Made by a program: the position numbers and the translations under genes. Source: Acidithiobacillus acidisediminis (lineage in GTDB: Bacteria; Pseudomonadota; Gammaproteobacteria; Acidithiobacillales; Acidithiobacillaceae). Taken from it: a stretch of DNA of 64,000 bases. The notes beneath the pieces are model-generated. The model had not been told where the DNA came from, searched no databases, and saw only the letters and a program-made list of their open reading frames with translations. The stretch is from positions 186,001-250,000 of the forward strand of contig NZ_JALQCS010000001.1 of assembly GCF_023277115.1 (NCBI RefSeq), in the 5' to 3' direction. Shown piece after piece: positions 8,357-17,901 of the stretch (its first letter is position 1; each line of letters opens with the position of its first letter).

Positions 8357-9727
8357 CTAATGAATACGAATAAATGTCAAATAATCGATTCGCCGGAAAT
8401 CCCGGGACAGAAGAAATATGCCAAGGGTATCAACCAGAAACAGGGCCAAAGAAAATCCCATCCCATAGAAGAAAGGACCCGCCCAGAGCGTGAGATAGGT
8501 AAAAGCAAAATTCCCCAAAACGAAAAGCATGCTTAACAGCACGGCGCGTGCACGCAAGTCCAGATAAAAATAAACATTCAACAGACTCATAAGCAGGAGT
8601 TGCAAGCTCACTCCGATCACGTCGAACTGAAAGATGCGTGCATAACTCTCGGAATAGCCCAACACATGTAATAATTTTGAAGTAAAGGCGAAGGCGAGCA
8701 GCACCGTTACGCCTTGTACTTTGGCAATATCCCAGAGACCTGCCCGCGTAGCCAAGATCATCCCGCTCTTGGCGGCGTGCAATTCCTGCAGTGTTCCACC
8801 ATCCACGATCGCCCGATTATAGGCATCGTAAGCTTCGACAAAATCTGTCTCCAGGCGGAAAAGAAAAACCGCCAGCCCTGGAACGATCAGGAGATAGCTG
8901 AGAAAGATGGGTACATCATAAATTGGCGAGGCATGCAGTGGTCCAATGACCTGGGCGCCGGTAGCCGGATTGAACCAAAACAGAAATTTGTCCATCCAGA
9001 CCCCAGCGTTGAAGGTCAAGCCCACCAGGGATAGTGACCAGAACAGCCGACTTGCGCGACTATTTGGCCATTGTAAGTAGCCAGGGAACTCACGAATTAC
9101 GGTAACGCCCAAACCGAGAAGAAGAACCCATTGCCCCAGGGCAAACGCAGCGAGATACCCGGTCAATCCCCAGTGGCGACCACAAAACATCCCCAGCAAA
9201 ACGATTGTTGCATACGCCAGGAAATACCAACTCACCAGCGTCTTATAGTCTTTCAGGCTGGTGCCCATGATCGTCAGCACCCAGACGCCACAGAGCTCGA
9301 CAAAGCTGACGCCCATCAATATCTGGTAGTGAATCGGGGTATCTTGGAACAATAAAAATAAGACCAAACCGGCAAATACGGCACCTGGTACAATGGTCGT
9401 CACCAGCATCGTCACCAATACCGTCACCACGGACCGGGCCTGACGGGCGAAGAGCATATCGGCGATATAGCGGGTAAACAGTAATTGCGGGGGTCCCGTG
9501 AAAATAAGCGATACCGCGATGAGATAGGTTACCGAGACCTGAAATTGAATGATCGGCAGAGCGGCAGAGCGATCGCTCAGGGCCAGAAACCCAAGCAACA
9601 GAATCCCAAAAATCGACAGCAACCAGGGGCCGGAGGAGACAATGCCGGCGTAGCCGTAGGCCTCGATCAGCGCCAGATACGTGCGCCGGCGCAGGATACG
9701 GCGTAGTTCAAACCCAATACCAGCCAT
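8357..9727 (-). CDS. pelG: Pel polysaccharide inner-membrane transporter PelG
   Basis: 456 residues, essentially all membrane: about twelve hydrophobic helices in the MOP/Wzx flippase style. It begins MAGIGFELRRILRRRTYL, as PelG proteins do, and matches the length of the Pseudomonas protein. With PelD, PelE and PelF it should move the growing Pel chain across the inner membrane. It starts 2 bases after the pelF stop and is followed by the epimerase gene. No lesion is visible. Confidence 0.93.
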   Translation of the reverse strand: MAGIGFELRRILRRRTYLALIEAYGYAGIVSSGPWLLSIFGILLLGFLALSDRSAALPIIQFQVSVTYLIAVSLIFTGPPQLLFTRYIADMLFARQARSVVTVLVTMLVTTIVPGAVFAGLVLFLLFQDTPIHYQILMGVSFVELCGVWVLTIMGTSLKDYKTLVSWYFLAYATIVLLGMFCGRHWGLTGYLAAFALGQWVLLLGLGVTVIREFPGYLQWPNSRASRLFWSLSLVGLTFNAGVWMDKFLFWFNPATGAQVIGPLHASPIYDVPIFLSYLLIVPGLAVFLFRLETDFVEAYDAYNRAIVDGGTLQELHAAKSGMILATRAGLWDIAKVQGVTVLLAFAFTSKLLHVLGYSESYARIFQFDVIGVSLQLLLMSLLNVYFYLDLRARAVLLSMLFVLGNFAFTYLTLWAGPFFYGMGFSLALFLVDTLGIFLLSRDFRRIDYLTFIRIH

Positions 9728-9729
9728 GC

Positions 9730-11229
9730 TCAGCTCTCCCGCAGCGCCGCGCGCTCAAATAGTTGCCGGTAGGCGGAAAACATCTGTTCCTCGCGGTATT
9801 CGCCCTCGACTCGTAGTACCGCCTGCGTGCTACAGGCCTGCCACATCTCCGGATTGTCGAGCAATTCGCCGATGGCCAGGGCCAATGCCTCCGGTTCCGC
9901 AATGGGCACCACTCTTCCCGCCGCACGGGGTTGGTCAGGATCTGCGCCAAGGATCAGTTCTCGGCAGGAGCCCACGTCCGTGCTGACTACGGGTACCCCT
10001 GCGGCAAAGCTCTCCAACACCGAGAGGGGTAGCCCTTCACTGATCGAGCTCAACACCGTCAGGCGAATCTCTGACAATATTTCTGCCACACTACGAAATC
10101 CCAGGAACTCTACCTGTTTTTCTAACTGCAGATGGCGCAGCAATATCGAGCACTCGGCGAAATATTCCTCATCCTCCTCCGTCGGGCCAACAATCCAAAA
10201 ACGGGTGTTTCGGCCCTGATTCCGCGCCACTGCGGCACTGCGGATAAAGGTCTTGATATCTTTGATTGGCACCACCCGGCCAATCAATGCCACGACATCC
10301 TGACGCTGCTCATAGGTTCTGCGGCAGGCGACAAAATTTTCCACGGCGATGCCATTGGGAATGGTTTGTAGCTTTGCCGGGCTGGCACCATCGGCTACCT
10401 GCAGTGGAATAACGCCAGCATACAGGTTCACAATGGCATATGCTTGGTCGTAACTGATCTTTCCCAATAGGGCAAAAAAATTGATCCAGAGTTGTCGCAG
10501 ATAATGGATATGTCCCGCACGTTGCAGAAACTCTTCATCTTCCTGAATCCAACGGGCCAACATCAAATCAATGCGCCGCTCCTTGGTATAGATACCATGT
10601 TCGGAGATGATCAGTGGACACTCCTGCAGTTGGCTGAGCAAGGCACCAAGGTAGCCGGCATAGCCCGTAGATGGGCATTGTATGATTTTCGCCTGCGGGG
10701 CTTTTTCCAGTGCCTGCTGTATCGCCCAGAGGGGGGCGTGCATGCCACGAATGGTCCAGAAATAATCCACAAAAGGCGGCTGATCGGCAATTTCGGCATA
10801 GCGTGACAGAAAGCATTGCCAAATCCTCTCTGCATAGAGAAAGTCTAACTGACTAACGGAGAAATTGTTCGCATAGGCATTCAGATCCAATTTTTCTGGC
10901 CCGCCAGCGATGCATTTTTTCATTTGTTCATGCGCAGCGGAAACCGTTTCCAGGTTGGAGACGCGATGTCTTGACAACAGCCGATCACGTGGAAAATCCT
11001 GGCTATCATGGAGAAAATATTCAGCAAAATAATCGACATTTTCAGGTAGTTCATAAGGTTTTGCCGTATAGTCATCACGCGCACTGCCCAGAAAAATTAC
11101 GCCAAAACGCTTATCGGAGAAACCTTGAATCATCCGCCTGACCCACGAGGAGACTCCACCGCGGACGTAAGGGAAGGTACCCTCCAGGACCAGCAGAATA
11201 TCTACGGGTTGGGCGGTCTTTTGCGTCAT
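9730..11229 (-). CDS. pelF: Pel polysaccharide glycosyltransferase PelF (GT4)
   Basis: 499-residue cytosolic GT-B glycosyltransferase that builds the Pel chain from UDP-GalNAc (family knowledge). Near the start, LVLEGTFPYVRGGVSSWV is the PelF signature. The C-terminal half has the GT4 E-x7-E pattern in SISEGLPLSVLE, followed by AAGVPVVSTDVGSCREL. The ATG at 11229 is chosen because it overlaps the pelE stop as ATGA; the frame also reaches 11247. It sits between pelE and pelG, the expected order. Confidence 0.95.
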   Translation of the reverse strand: MTQKTAQPVDILLVLEGTFPYVRGGVSSWVRRMIQGFSDKRFGVIFLGSARDDYTAKPYELPENVDYFAEYFLHDSQDFPRDRLLSRHRVSNLETVSAAHEQMKKCIAGGPEKLDLNAYANNFSVSQLDFLYAERIWQCFLSRYAEIADQPPFVDYFWTIRGMHAPLWAIQQALEKAPQAKIIQCPSTGYAGYLGALLSQLQECPLIISEHGIYTKERRIDLMLARWIQEDEEFLQRAGHIHYLRQLWINFFALLGKISYDQAYAIVNLYAGVIPLQVADGASPAKLQTIPNGIAVENFVACRRTYEQRQDVVALIGRVVPIKDIKTFIRSAAVARNQGRNTRFWIVGPTEEDEEYFAECSILLRHLQLEKQVEFLGFRSVAEILSEIRLTVLSSISEGLPLSVLESFAAGVPVVSTDVGSCRELILGADPDQPRAAGRVVPIAEPEALALAIGELLDNPEMWQACSTQAVLRVEGEYREEQMFSAYRQLFERAALRES

Positions 11230-12131
11230 GCAGCAGACCCCGACCAATAACGATAGGATGGACCATAGCGCGAGGAGAGCGCCAGCTCGGGATGCTGCGC
11301 GTACAGTTTCCGCAGACCATCGAGATCGCGCTGCAGATACAGTGCAGCAGCATAATGGGGAGCGAGTACGGCGGGGGCAACGCGATCGCGCTCCGCTTGC
11401 TGCAGAAACGTCATGGCCAGATCGGCCTGTCCGGCTTCCAGTGCCGCCAATCCCGCCAACATGGCGGGCAACGCTGCCGCTTTGTCTTCTGCAAGTTCCG
11501 CTCCTGGCGGCGTTACCTCGCGCCGCGTTTCCGGTTCGGCAAGCTCACGGGAAACCGCATGTTCGATGTTCCAGCGCAACCACGCCAAATAATCTCGTAA
11601 GCGCCGCTGCATACGGGGATTAGAACAATCCTTGATGTCTTCTTGTAGCTGCAAGAGCAGCTCCGTGTTTTCTTGTTCACGCTGATCCAGCGCTGCGTAG
11701 GCGAGCAAACGAACTTCCTCCGCCTTATCGCGTAGTGCACTGCGCAGTAGACGGGTCGGCTCCGCAAAACGCGCACTGACGATTTGTGACAGGGCTTCCA
11801 CCCGCTGGCTGGAGTTTCTAGCGCCGCGCAAGCGCCCAGCTATGGCACCAGGAGTTACACTAGAGGCACGCAGACGAAAGTCTCGCGCCGGCAGGGGCAC
11901 GATAATCGGCTCTGCAGATGCTGCATGAATGCGCCCGCTCACCGAACGCAGGGCCGTCGCGTAAGCCAATGCCAGAATGGCGCCGAAAAAAGGTAAAAAC
12001 ACAGAGAGCAAAAAAAACAGGATCCATGCCGCAGACCCGTTGCGGCCGGGCTGTTCCCGCGGGACGATCAGGCTGGCCGCTAACGACGCTACCAGGGACA
12101 CCACCACCCAGAGAAGGATCAGGAAGGTCAT
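11226..12131 (-). CDS. pelE: Pel inner-membrane protein PelE
   Basis: 301 residues. Two N-terminal transmembrane helices (about 1-22 and 34-58) are followed by a soluble, helix-rich region with TPR-like character, as in PelE. PelE works with PelD, PelF and PelG in the synthase complex. The ATG at 12131 overlaps the pelD stop (ATGA) and its own stop overlaps pelF in the same way, so pelD, pelE and pelF should be translationally coupled. The open frame extends 37 residues upstream, but that part overlaps pelD and looks non-native. Sequence conservation is weak in this family, so position carries much of the call. Confidence 0.85.
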   Translation of the reverse strand: MTFLILLWVVVSLVASLAASLIVPREQPGRNGSAAWILFFLLSVFLPFFGAILALAYATALRSVSGRIHAASAEPIIVPLPARDFRLRASSVTPGAIAGRLRGARNSSQRVEALSQIVSARFAEPTRLLRSALRDKAEEVRLLAYAALDQREQENTELLLQLQEDIKDCSNPRMQRRLRDYLAWLRWNIEHAVSRELAEPETRREVTPPGAELAEDKAAALPAMLAGLAALEAGQADLAMTFLQQAERDRVAPAVLAPHYAAALYLQRDLDGLRKLYAQHPELALSSRYGPSYRYWSGSAA

Positions 12132-13417
12132 GCCTCCTGACCCTCTGCCAAAAGATCTTGCACCTGGACCACCGCATCCCGTTGGTCCACTCTGACGGAA
12201 TCCCGCCGCTGCAGAATCTGCTCCCAGTCCTCTGGGCAACATTGCCGAATCTGCGCGTCAATACGCTGTAAATAACCATCAACTGCACTGGGCCCCGCAA
12301 ATGGCAGAAGGACCAACAAAATCGTATGCTGTTCCGAGCGATGCACCCAAAGGACATCGAGTCCACGGCGCAGAGCCTCGATCTTGTTCACAACCAGTTC
12401 CGTTACTGCGGTCTCGGCCAATACATAGCGAATACAGAAACCTACTTGCGAGACGACCCTCGCAAGCCGCTGCAGCTGCAAAAGATCCGTGGCGAACTCC
12501 GGTGGACAATCTGGCCAGCGCCGCAGAAGGTTTTGCGAAAATTGAGTAGCGCCGGCGTAATTACACAAATATTGAAATAACACTTCAATGATCTGCAGAT
12601 TTTCCTGACTGATGGCATAAAATGACATATCCTCAACGCCAAGATAATGGCGAATTTCGGTATTATTTTTGTGCACATGGACGCTCAGGTACTGATGAAT
12701 TTCTCCCAGATCCAAACCGGCAATGTTTTGACTCTGAGCATCCGTTTGGGCGCGGCGCCACACCGGATCCGTTACATCCAGGGGAGACACATTACCAAAA
12801 GACGCGATCAACTTGAGACCGGCAGCAGGATCCTGCGTCGAGTACCAGGCCGCAATCTGCACTCCCGCAAGCTGATTGAGAAAGTACAAGGTACGAGAAA
12901 CAATTTCCGGATTCAGCTCGCCCCGGCTCGCTACCAAGCCTTGGCGCAATTCCTCCACAGCACTGCGAATCGAGATGGGTTGATACAGCAGACTTTGTTC
13001 CAAACGGTCCAGGGAGACGCGTGTTACGTAGAGGTCATCCGCGAGTTGGCGCAAACGCGTTGCGGTAATTTCTTCCTCAAGAGCACGCCCCAGCTCCCGC
13101 CGCGACCAATAAGAGCTGAACTCCGCGGCGATCAGGATAACCAGTACGGTACCGGCCGCGATCGCCAATCCCTGTGCAACGGGGTAGGGATGCCAGAGAA
13201 ATGTGGTCGCCAAGATCAATGCCGAACCCAAGGCGGGAAGAAACGCGTAGCGTAGGGCAATCAACAAGGGAATCAGCAATAACCAAGGGAAATCCTCCGT
13301 CAGCAGGAGGGGATCCCTGGGATCGAGGAGGCTGCTCAGCAGCAGGGCAAGTGCCGGAAACAGAATTGCCTCCAGCCAGCCCTCGCCTCGCCGTTGAGGC
13401 ACCGTAAAGAATCCCAT
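12128..13417 (-). CDS. pelD: c-di-GMP receptor of the Pel synthase, PelD
   Basis: 429 residues. Four hydrophobic helices span about 16-105. A helical linker (ELGRALEEEITATRLRQL) then leads to a GAF-like domain and a C-terminal degenerate GGDEF-like domain. PelD activates polymer synthesis when c-di-GMP binds an RxxD inhibitory-site motif. The best candidate here is RGLD at about 351-354; that assignment is mine. No GGDEF active-site sequence is present, as expected for a receptor that is not a cyclase. It lies 5 bases downstream of pelC and overlaps pelE. Confidence 0.9.
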   Translation of the reverse strand: MGFFTVPQRRGEGWLEAILFPALALLLSSLLDPRDPLLLTEDFPWLLLIPLLIALRYAFLPALGSALILATTFLWHPYPVAQGLAIAAGTVLVILIAAEFSSYWSRRELGRALEEEITATRLRQLADDLYVTRVSLDRLEQSLLYQPISIRSAVEELRQGLVASRGELNPEIVSRTLYFLNQLAGVQIAAWYSTQDPAAGLKLIASFGNVSPLDVTDPVWRRAQTDAQSQNIAGLDLGEIHQYLSVHVHKNNTEIRHYLGVEDMSFYAISQENLQIIEVLFQYLCNYAGATQFSQNLLRRWPDCPPEFATDLLQLQRLARVVSQVGFCIRYVLAETAVTELVVNKIEALRRGLDVLWVHRSEQHTILLVLLPFAGPSAVDGYLQRIDAQIRQCCPEDWEQILQRRDSVRVDQRDAVVQVQDLLAEGQEA

Positions 13418-13422
13418 CTGGA

Positions 13423-13956
13423 TCAGGAGAATGCGCGACCGAGAAGCCGTTGAATCAGACGTTGTGCGACACCGCCGGTGCCACCCCGCCCCAGACTCCC
13501 GCCGTGCGCACTCCCCACCCCGCTCCAGATCACCTTACCGCTCGCCACGTCCACGACCCAGAGCGTCATCGCAACTTCCGGCTCGGCATTGATGCCGGCA
13601 CGGTAGTCCCATTCATCGACGCTGCCGGCAACGGCATAGCGCGCTCCCTCGTCCCGTGCAGTGCGCAGGGCGCTGGCATATTCCTGCTTCCAATCGCCCC
13701 CAAGCAAGGCCTCTGTGCGGGTGCTGATCGGCAGTTCACCCCGCACTTGCCGGCCTTCACTTTGCAAGACTCCTGCCGCCATCGCCGCGGCACGCGCGTT
13801 GGCCATCGGGGTCTCGGTATTGTTCACAAAGGGCAGGACGGCCCAGGCAGCGTCGCGATTGGCAGCGACCGGCTTGGCACTTTGGATGTTCATGCCGGCA
13901 CAACCAGACAGTAAGAGGGCAAGCCCCGCAAAAAACAGGATGTTGCGCCAGTTCAT
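13423..13956 (-). CDS. pelC: Outer-membrane lipoprotein PelC
   Basis: 177 residues. A short signal peptide ends in the lipobox LSGC (Cys near residue 19), so the protein should be lipidated. PelC forms a periplasmic ring beneath the outer membrane that funnels Pel towards the PelB barrel. WAVLPFVNNTETPMANARAA and VASGKVIWSG are typical of this fold. The ATG at 13956 is preferred because AGGAGG lies 7 bases upstream; the frame is open 8 codons further. It follows the PelB-barrel ORF closely, in normal pel order. Confidence 0.9.
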   Translation of the reverse strand: MNWRNILFFAGLALLLSGCAGMNIQSAKPVAANRDAAWAVLPFVNNTETPMANARAAAMAAGVLQSEGRQVRGELPISTRTEALLGGDWKQEYASALRTARDEGARYAVAGSVDEWDYRAGINAEPEVAMTLWVVDVASGKVIWSGVGSAHGGSLGRGGTGGVAQRLIQRLLGRAFS

Positions 13957-13976
13957 ATCATTTCCTCCTGAAGCAC

Positions 13977-15386
13977 TCAAAAATAATAGCGATAACCAAT
14001 CCGAACAATCCGTTGGTTGAGGGCGAGGCCGTTTCCTCCCTGCCCCTGGGCAAAACCAATCCGCAGCCGATCGGGTCCGAATACTGCCGTGCTCAACCCC
14101 GCATCCAGTTGATATTGCGGTCCAAAACGGGTGTTTTCATAGACGCTTAGGGAGAGATACGGGCTCCAGTTGCTCGCCAGGGCATCTTGCCAGGCTCCCC
14201 ATTGTAGGCGCAGCCCGAGATCCCCATAGCTCCCTGGCAACACCGTATTGATGCTGCGGGCATCGGGTTGCAGCGCATCTGCAATCACCCCCTGTAACTG
14301 ATCAACGCGAGTCAGATGATGATAATCGGCGAAAGGCCCTAGCTGTAGCTCCCACGGACCGAGAGGGTGGCGCCAGAGCAAGGAGATCTCTCCATAGCCG
14401 TCGCTTCCCAGCGCTTTGCCGTCCTGCCCCTGATATTGCCGCCAACCCGCGCCGATATTGCCTAGCCAGGACCCCAATCGTTGCGCCCACTGGAAATCTG
14501 CGCGATCGACCATCCCCGCCACAGCCAGGGCCGGGCTTTGCAGGCTCCGATCATGATAGGCGAAAGTGGCGGCAAGCTCGCCACTATCTGACGCCTGCCA
14601 AACGAGAGTGGCATTGGCACTGAGATTATCCCGCGTTCTGCGATAGCTCCCCACCAAGGCCTCTATCTGCCAGCGCGGATCCTGCCAACGCACACCCACA
14701 AGACTGCGGCTGCTCCAGGCGGGCGTGTGCAACAACTGTGAACTCGCATTCGCGGACTGCCGCAACGCATCGCCATCAAAAACCAGACTCCAGCGATCAT
14801 CCCACGCAATCCGTCCGCGCAAACGAGGGCCATACAAGCTCAAGCCATTAAAGCTTTGCCAATGCCCAGCCAAATCGACATAGCTGGCCGACTCCCGAAC
14901 CGCCTGCAGATACTGCCGTCGCAGTTGGCGATCATAGGGATTGTGCTGCATCGCCGCCAAAGCATCCTGGCGCGCTTGCCGGTACCGCCCGAGGTCCATT
15001 TCTGCCTGCATCCGATCACGCACGGGCAGACCCTGCGGGTGGCGGAGGATACGAGCCAGCGTAGCAGAATCATGCGCGTGCAGGGCAAGGCTCAAACGCG
15101 CCCAGCGCGGCGTCGGCTTTGGATTGTCGGCAATCAGCACTTGCGCTAAGCCCCAATACCCTCGGGACAAGGCCCAGGAAATTGCGGGCAGATAATCTCC
15201 GCGGCGTGCCGCCGCAAGTAAGACGGAGCGCGTGGTATTGCCATCAAGCGGCGCTGAAGCGAGGGAATCGGCCAAGGTATGCAGAGGATCGTCACGCAGA
15301 ACACCTTGCGTACCTTCCCCCCACGCAATGACAGTGTAAAAAGAGAGGCCTGCAACTATGAACAGCGAAAGGTTTTTTGCTTTCAT
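13977..15386 (-). CDS. pelB: PelB C-terminal part as a separate protein: outer-membrane beta-barrel
   Basis: 469 residues with its own signal peptide (MKAKNLSLFIVAGLSFYTVIA, cleavage near residue 23). A TPR-like region follows, then alternating polar/aromatic strands typical of an outer-membrane barrel. It ends RIGYRYYF, with the C-terminal aromatic residue that outer-membrane proteins use for assembly. In Pseudomonas, PelB is one protein of about 1190 residues with TPRs and a C-terminal porin. Here the porin is its own ORF; its ATG overlaps the stop of the upstream TPR ORF (ATGA). It should be the Pel exit channel. Confidence 0.82.
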   Translation of the reverse strand: MKAKNLSLFIVAGLSFYTVIAWGEGTQGVLRDDPLHTLADSLASAPLDGNTTRSVLLAAARRGDYLPAISWALSRGYWGLAQVLIADNPKPTPRWARLSLALHAHDSATLARILRHPQGLPVRDRMQAEMDLGRYRQARQDALAAMQHNPYDRQLRRQYLQAVRESASYVDLAGHWQSFNGLSLYGPRLRGRIAWDDRWSLVFDGDALRQSANASSQLLHTPAWSSRSLVGVRWQDPRWQIEALVGSYRRTRDNLSANATLVWQASDSGELAATFAYHDRSLQSPALAVAGMVDRADFQWAQRLGSWLGNIGAGWRQYQGQDGKALGSDGYGEISLLWRHPLGPWELQLGPFADYHHLTRVDQLQGVIADALQPDARSINTVLPGSYGDLGLRLQWGAWQDALASNWSPYLSLSVYENTRFGPQYQLDAGLSTAVFGPDRLRIGFAQGQGGNGLALNQRIVRIGYRYYF

Positions 15387-17032
15387 GGCCGGGCATCACC
15401 CTGCTGCAGGGCCAGAAAACTTTGTTGTGCCGCCTGCCGACGAAGCGTCCAGGCCAAGCCCGGCTGACCAACGCTATCCCAAAGAGATGCCGCGTTGAGC
15501 AACCGTCTCTCCGGCTGTCCATCCGCATGGGGGGGCATGGTTGCTGCCAAGTGCAGGGCTTCACGATGGCGCCCCAGACGCTCCAGGGCGTTCAGCACCA
15601 CATCGCGCATACCTGGAGATGGTCGGGCGATGTTATCCACCAAGAGGGCCCGCAGGGTTCGCACCTGACCACTATCGATGAGCATCCACAAGAGATTATT
15701 TGCCGCTACACTATCCTCTGGATTGCGGTGCAGCGCCTGCGCATAGGCAAAGCCAGCGAGGGCATAATGGCTCCGCGCATTGGCCCACTGCCCCATGGCC
15801 AGCCAGTAGGCGGGATAGTTTTTTACCCCATCGGGATCCTTTTTCTCGACAGCATGCAAGAGATCGCCCAGGGTATCCCAATGTTTGGCCTCTGCCGCGT
15901 AGTACAGACCCTCAAAATAGAATAGCGGCAGACGATAGCGTTGCCAGCCACGAAGCGCGACCGCGAGAGCGGCTTCGGGATTTTCCTTCCCACTCAGGAC
16001 GACCAGGCGCTGTAAATCATATTGGCTGGCGGCACCAAGCAGATACAGGGTCTTTTCGGCCTGGAAGGCAACGGCATTGTCGTGCAGCTCCCAGGCCAGT
16101 ACGGCGTAAAGCCGCCAAAACGGAACATCCTCCAGGGTTGCTTGCTGCCGAACCCGCTCCAACGCAGCAAAGGCCAAGCGATAGTTCCCCTGCATGGACA
16201 GGAGATGCGCCTCATCGATAGCCACGGACGGATTCGAGCCATACAGGGCAGCACTGCGCTGTAGGGCATGCAGACTGGTCTCGATATCCCCCATCTGGTA
16301 ACTGAGATAGGCCTTTTGGGTGAGCAAATAGTGACGCCGCCCAAAATGCTGGAGCGCAAAGTCCAGAGCCTGGAGCGCGCGCCCCGGTTCGCCAAGCTCG
16401 CCGTAGGCGAAGATCAGCGCCTTCCACTGTTCATCGCTAAGTGGCTGTGCATGCGCCAAGGGTGCGAGCATGGCAATGACCACATCCGGCCTGGACAGGG
16501 TGAGCGCCAAAGATACTGCTTTCTTTTGTGCGCTCGCATCTCCATGTTCTGCCAGCCAGTGCAGTTGCCGCAGCACTTCCTCGCGCTGCCCCAGCCATCC
16601 TGCAACTTCGATCAGTCGTTGCCGCCATACCAGATCATCAGGTCGCTGTTGCACCGCGGTGTACGCCAGTCGGTAGGCCTCTGCCAAATCATGGCTCTGC
16701 AGAAAAACACGGTAAGCGAGTTCATACACCTTGGTCGAGTATCTGCCAGGGTAAGGTTCTACCTGCAAGGGCGGACTGTACCAGGACGGTGATACCCCTC
16801 CTTGATCCAGATAACTCATCCCCTTGCCACTTTTTTGGCTAGCCATGAGATCGGCAGCAAAGGTGTTTGCATCCTCTTTTTCCGCCAGATATTTTTGGCG
16901 CCACTGCGCATCATCAGACGCCAGACTGCCCGGCGCCTTCCACCACTCGTTGGGCAACCCGCTAGCGCGGGCAGATAGTGTCGACGAGATGAGCAGGAGC
17001 CCAAGGAATATCCAGCCGGCCCGTGCCCTCAT
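15383..17032 (-). CDS. pelB: PelB central part as a separate secreted TPR protein
   Basis: 549 residues. The ATG at 17032 gives a signal peptide (MRARAGWIFLGLLLISSTLSARA) and overlaps the upstream stop as ATGA; the frame is open 16 codons further, but without a signal sequence at the start. The rest is helical with repeated TPR-like units (ALQALDFALQHFG, AFAALERVRQQA, AYAQALHRNPED). It should lie in the periplasm and act with PelA and PelC, as the PelB TPR region does in Pseudomonas. Both of its ends overlap neighbours by four bases, so it is a genuine separate ORF rather than a frameshift product. Confidence 0.82.
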   Translation of the reverse strand: MRARAGWIFLGLLLISSTLSARASGLPNEWWKAPGSLASDDAQWRQKYLAEKEDANTFAADLMASQKSGKGMSYLDQGGVSPSWYSPPLQVEPYPGRYSTKVYELAYRVFLQSHDLAEAYRLAYTAVQQRPDDLVWRQRLIEVAGWLGQREEVLRQLHWLAEHGDASAQKKAVSLALTLSRPDVVIAMLAPLAHAQPLSDEQWKALIFAYGELGEPGRALQALDFALQHFGRRHYLLTQKAYLSYQMGDIETSLHALQRSAALYGSNPSVAIDEAHLLSMQGNYRLAFAALERVRQQATLEDVPFWRLYAVLAWELHDNAVAFQAEKTLYLLGAASQYDLQRLVVLSGKENPEAALAVALRGWQRYRLPLFYFEGLYYAAEAKHWDTLGDLLHAVEKKDPDGVKNYPAYWLAMGQWANARSHYALAGFAYAQALHRNPEDSVAANNLLWMLIDSGQVRTLRALLVDNIARPSPGMRDVVLNALERLGRHREALHLAATMPPHADGQPERRLLNAASLWDSVGQPGLAWTLRRQAAQQSFLALQQGDARP

Positions 17033-17901
17033 GGTGTCTGCTCCGCCGGCGCAGCGCGCAGTAGCTCCCGATGCAACCACCGCGCGGCAAGCTGCGGATG
17101 ATCATTCGCCAAGGCCAGCTTGGACATCACCAGCACGACCTGCGAGTCCTGCCACAGGGCGGGTAACTTCTGTAAGGTTGCCTGTCCAGAGCGTAGTGCG
17201 ACACGCGCGCCTGCGCCCCCCTCTAGCCAAACAATGCCACGCAGAAAAAAAGTCTTCTGTTGCGCTTCCTCTGCGCTTTCCTCGGCCAGTTGCAGGAGGA
17301 TCTGCCCACCCTGTGCCGCCTTGTCGCCCGCCGCATACGCGCGCGCGGCAGCCAGGAGATCTGATGCTCGCTGCGACGGTTGCCTTTTTGCCGCTTCTGA
17401 CCAGGCCTCGGCGCTCAGTTCATAGGCACCCAAGGCAAAGGCATCTTGTGCGAAACCACGCCACTGCTGCGCCGACCAAGAGCCCAAAGCGAACAATGCT
17501 GCTAGCTGCGGGCGCAAGGCCAACATTGCCGTCCGGCGCGCCGATGAATGGGGGGGAAAGGCTAGTGTTCGGGTTTTGGCGATCTGCCACTGCAGCAGGC
17601 ACGCCCGACGATACAAGGGCCCTTGCGGATCCCCCAAGATTGGCGCAATTTGCCGTTCTGCCGCCGCATACTGACCACTACGTAACATCAGCTCGGCACT
17701 CTCCAGTTGTGCCCGGGCATCCGCAGAAGACTCCTGAAAGGCAATGCGCCCGTGCCAGCCATACTGCCAAGCGACACCCGCCAACACCGCCAACACAATC
17801 AGCACAAAAAGCAGCAGGCTAGCCGGACGCAAGAGCCGCGTCTGGCCACCAGCAGCGTCACGCTCCGGGACAGCGGACATCGACGCGAAGATGCTCTGCA
17901 C
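17029..17901 (-). CDS. pelB: PelB N-terminal part as a separate membrane-anchored TPR-like protein
   Basis: 290 residues. A single transmembrane helix at about 28-48 (LLLFVLIVLAVLAGVAW) is followed by a periplasmic helical region resembling TPRs (LESAELMLRSGQYAAAERQI). It fits the membrane-anchored N-terminus of PelB, whose TPR and barrel parts are encoded by the next two ORFs. The GTG at 17901 has AGGTG about 7 bases upstream; the alternative ATG at 17880 has no visible ribosome site. It overlaps the end of pelA by about 40 bases. The assignment rests mostly on operon position. Confidence 0.7.
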   Translation of the reverse strand: MQSIFASMSAVPERDAAGGQTRLLRPASLLLFVLIVLAVLAGVAWQYGWHGRIAFQESSADARAQLESAELMLRSGQYAAAERQIAPILGDPQGPLYRRACLLQWQIAKTRTLAFPPHSSARRTAMLALRPQLAALFALGSWSAQQWRGFAQDAFALGAYELSAEAWSEAAKRQPSQRASDLLAAARAYAAGDKAAQGGQILLQLAEESAEEAQQKTFFLRGIVWLEGGAGARVALRSGQATLQKLPALWQDSQVVLVMSKLALANDHPQLAARWLHRELLRAAPAEQTP

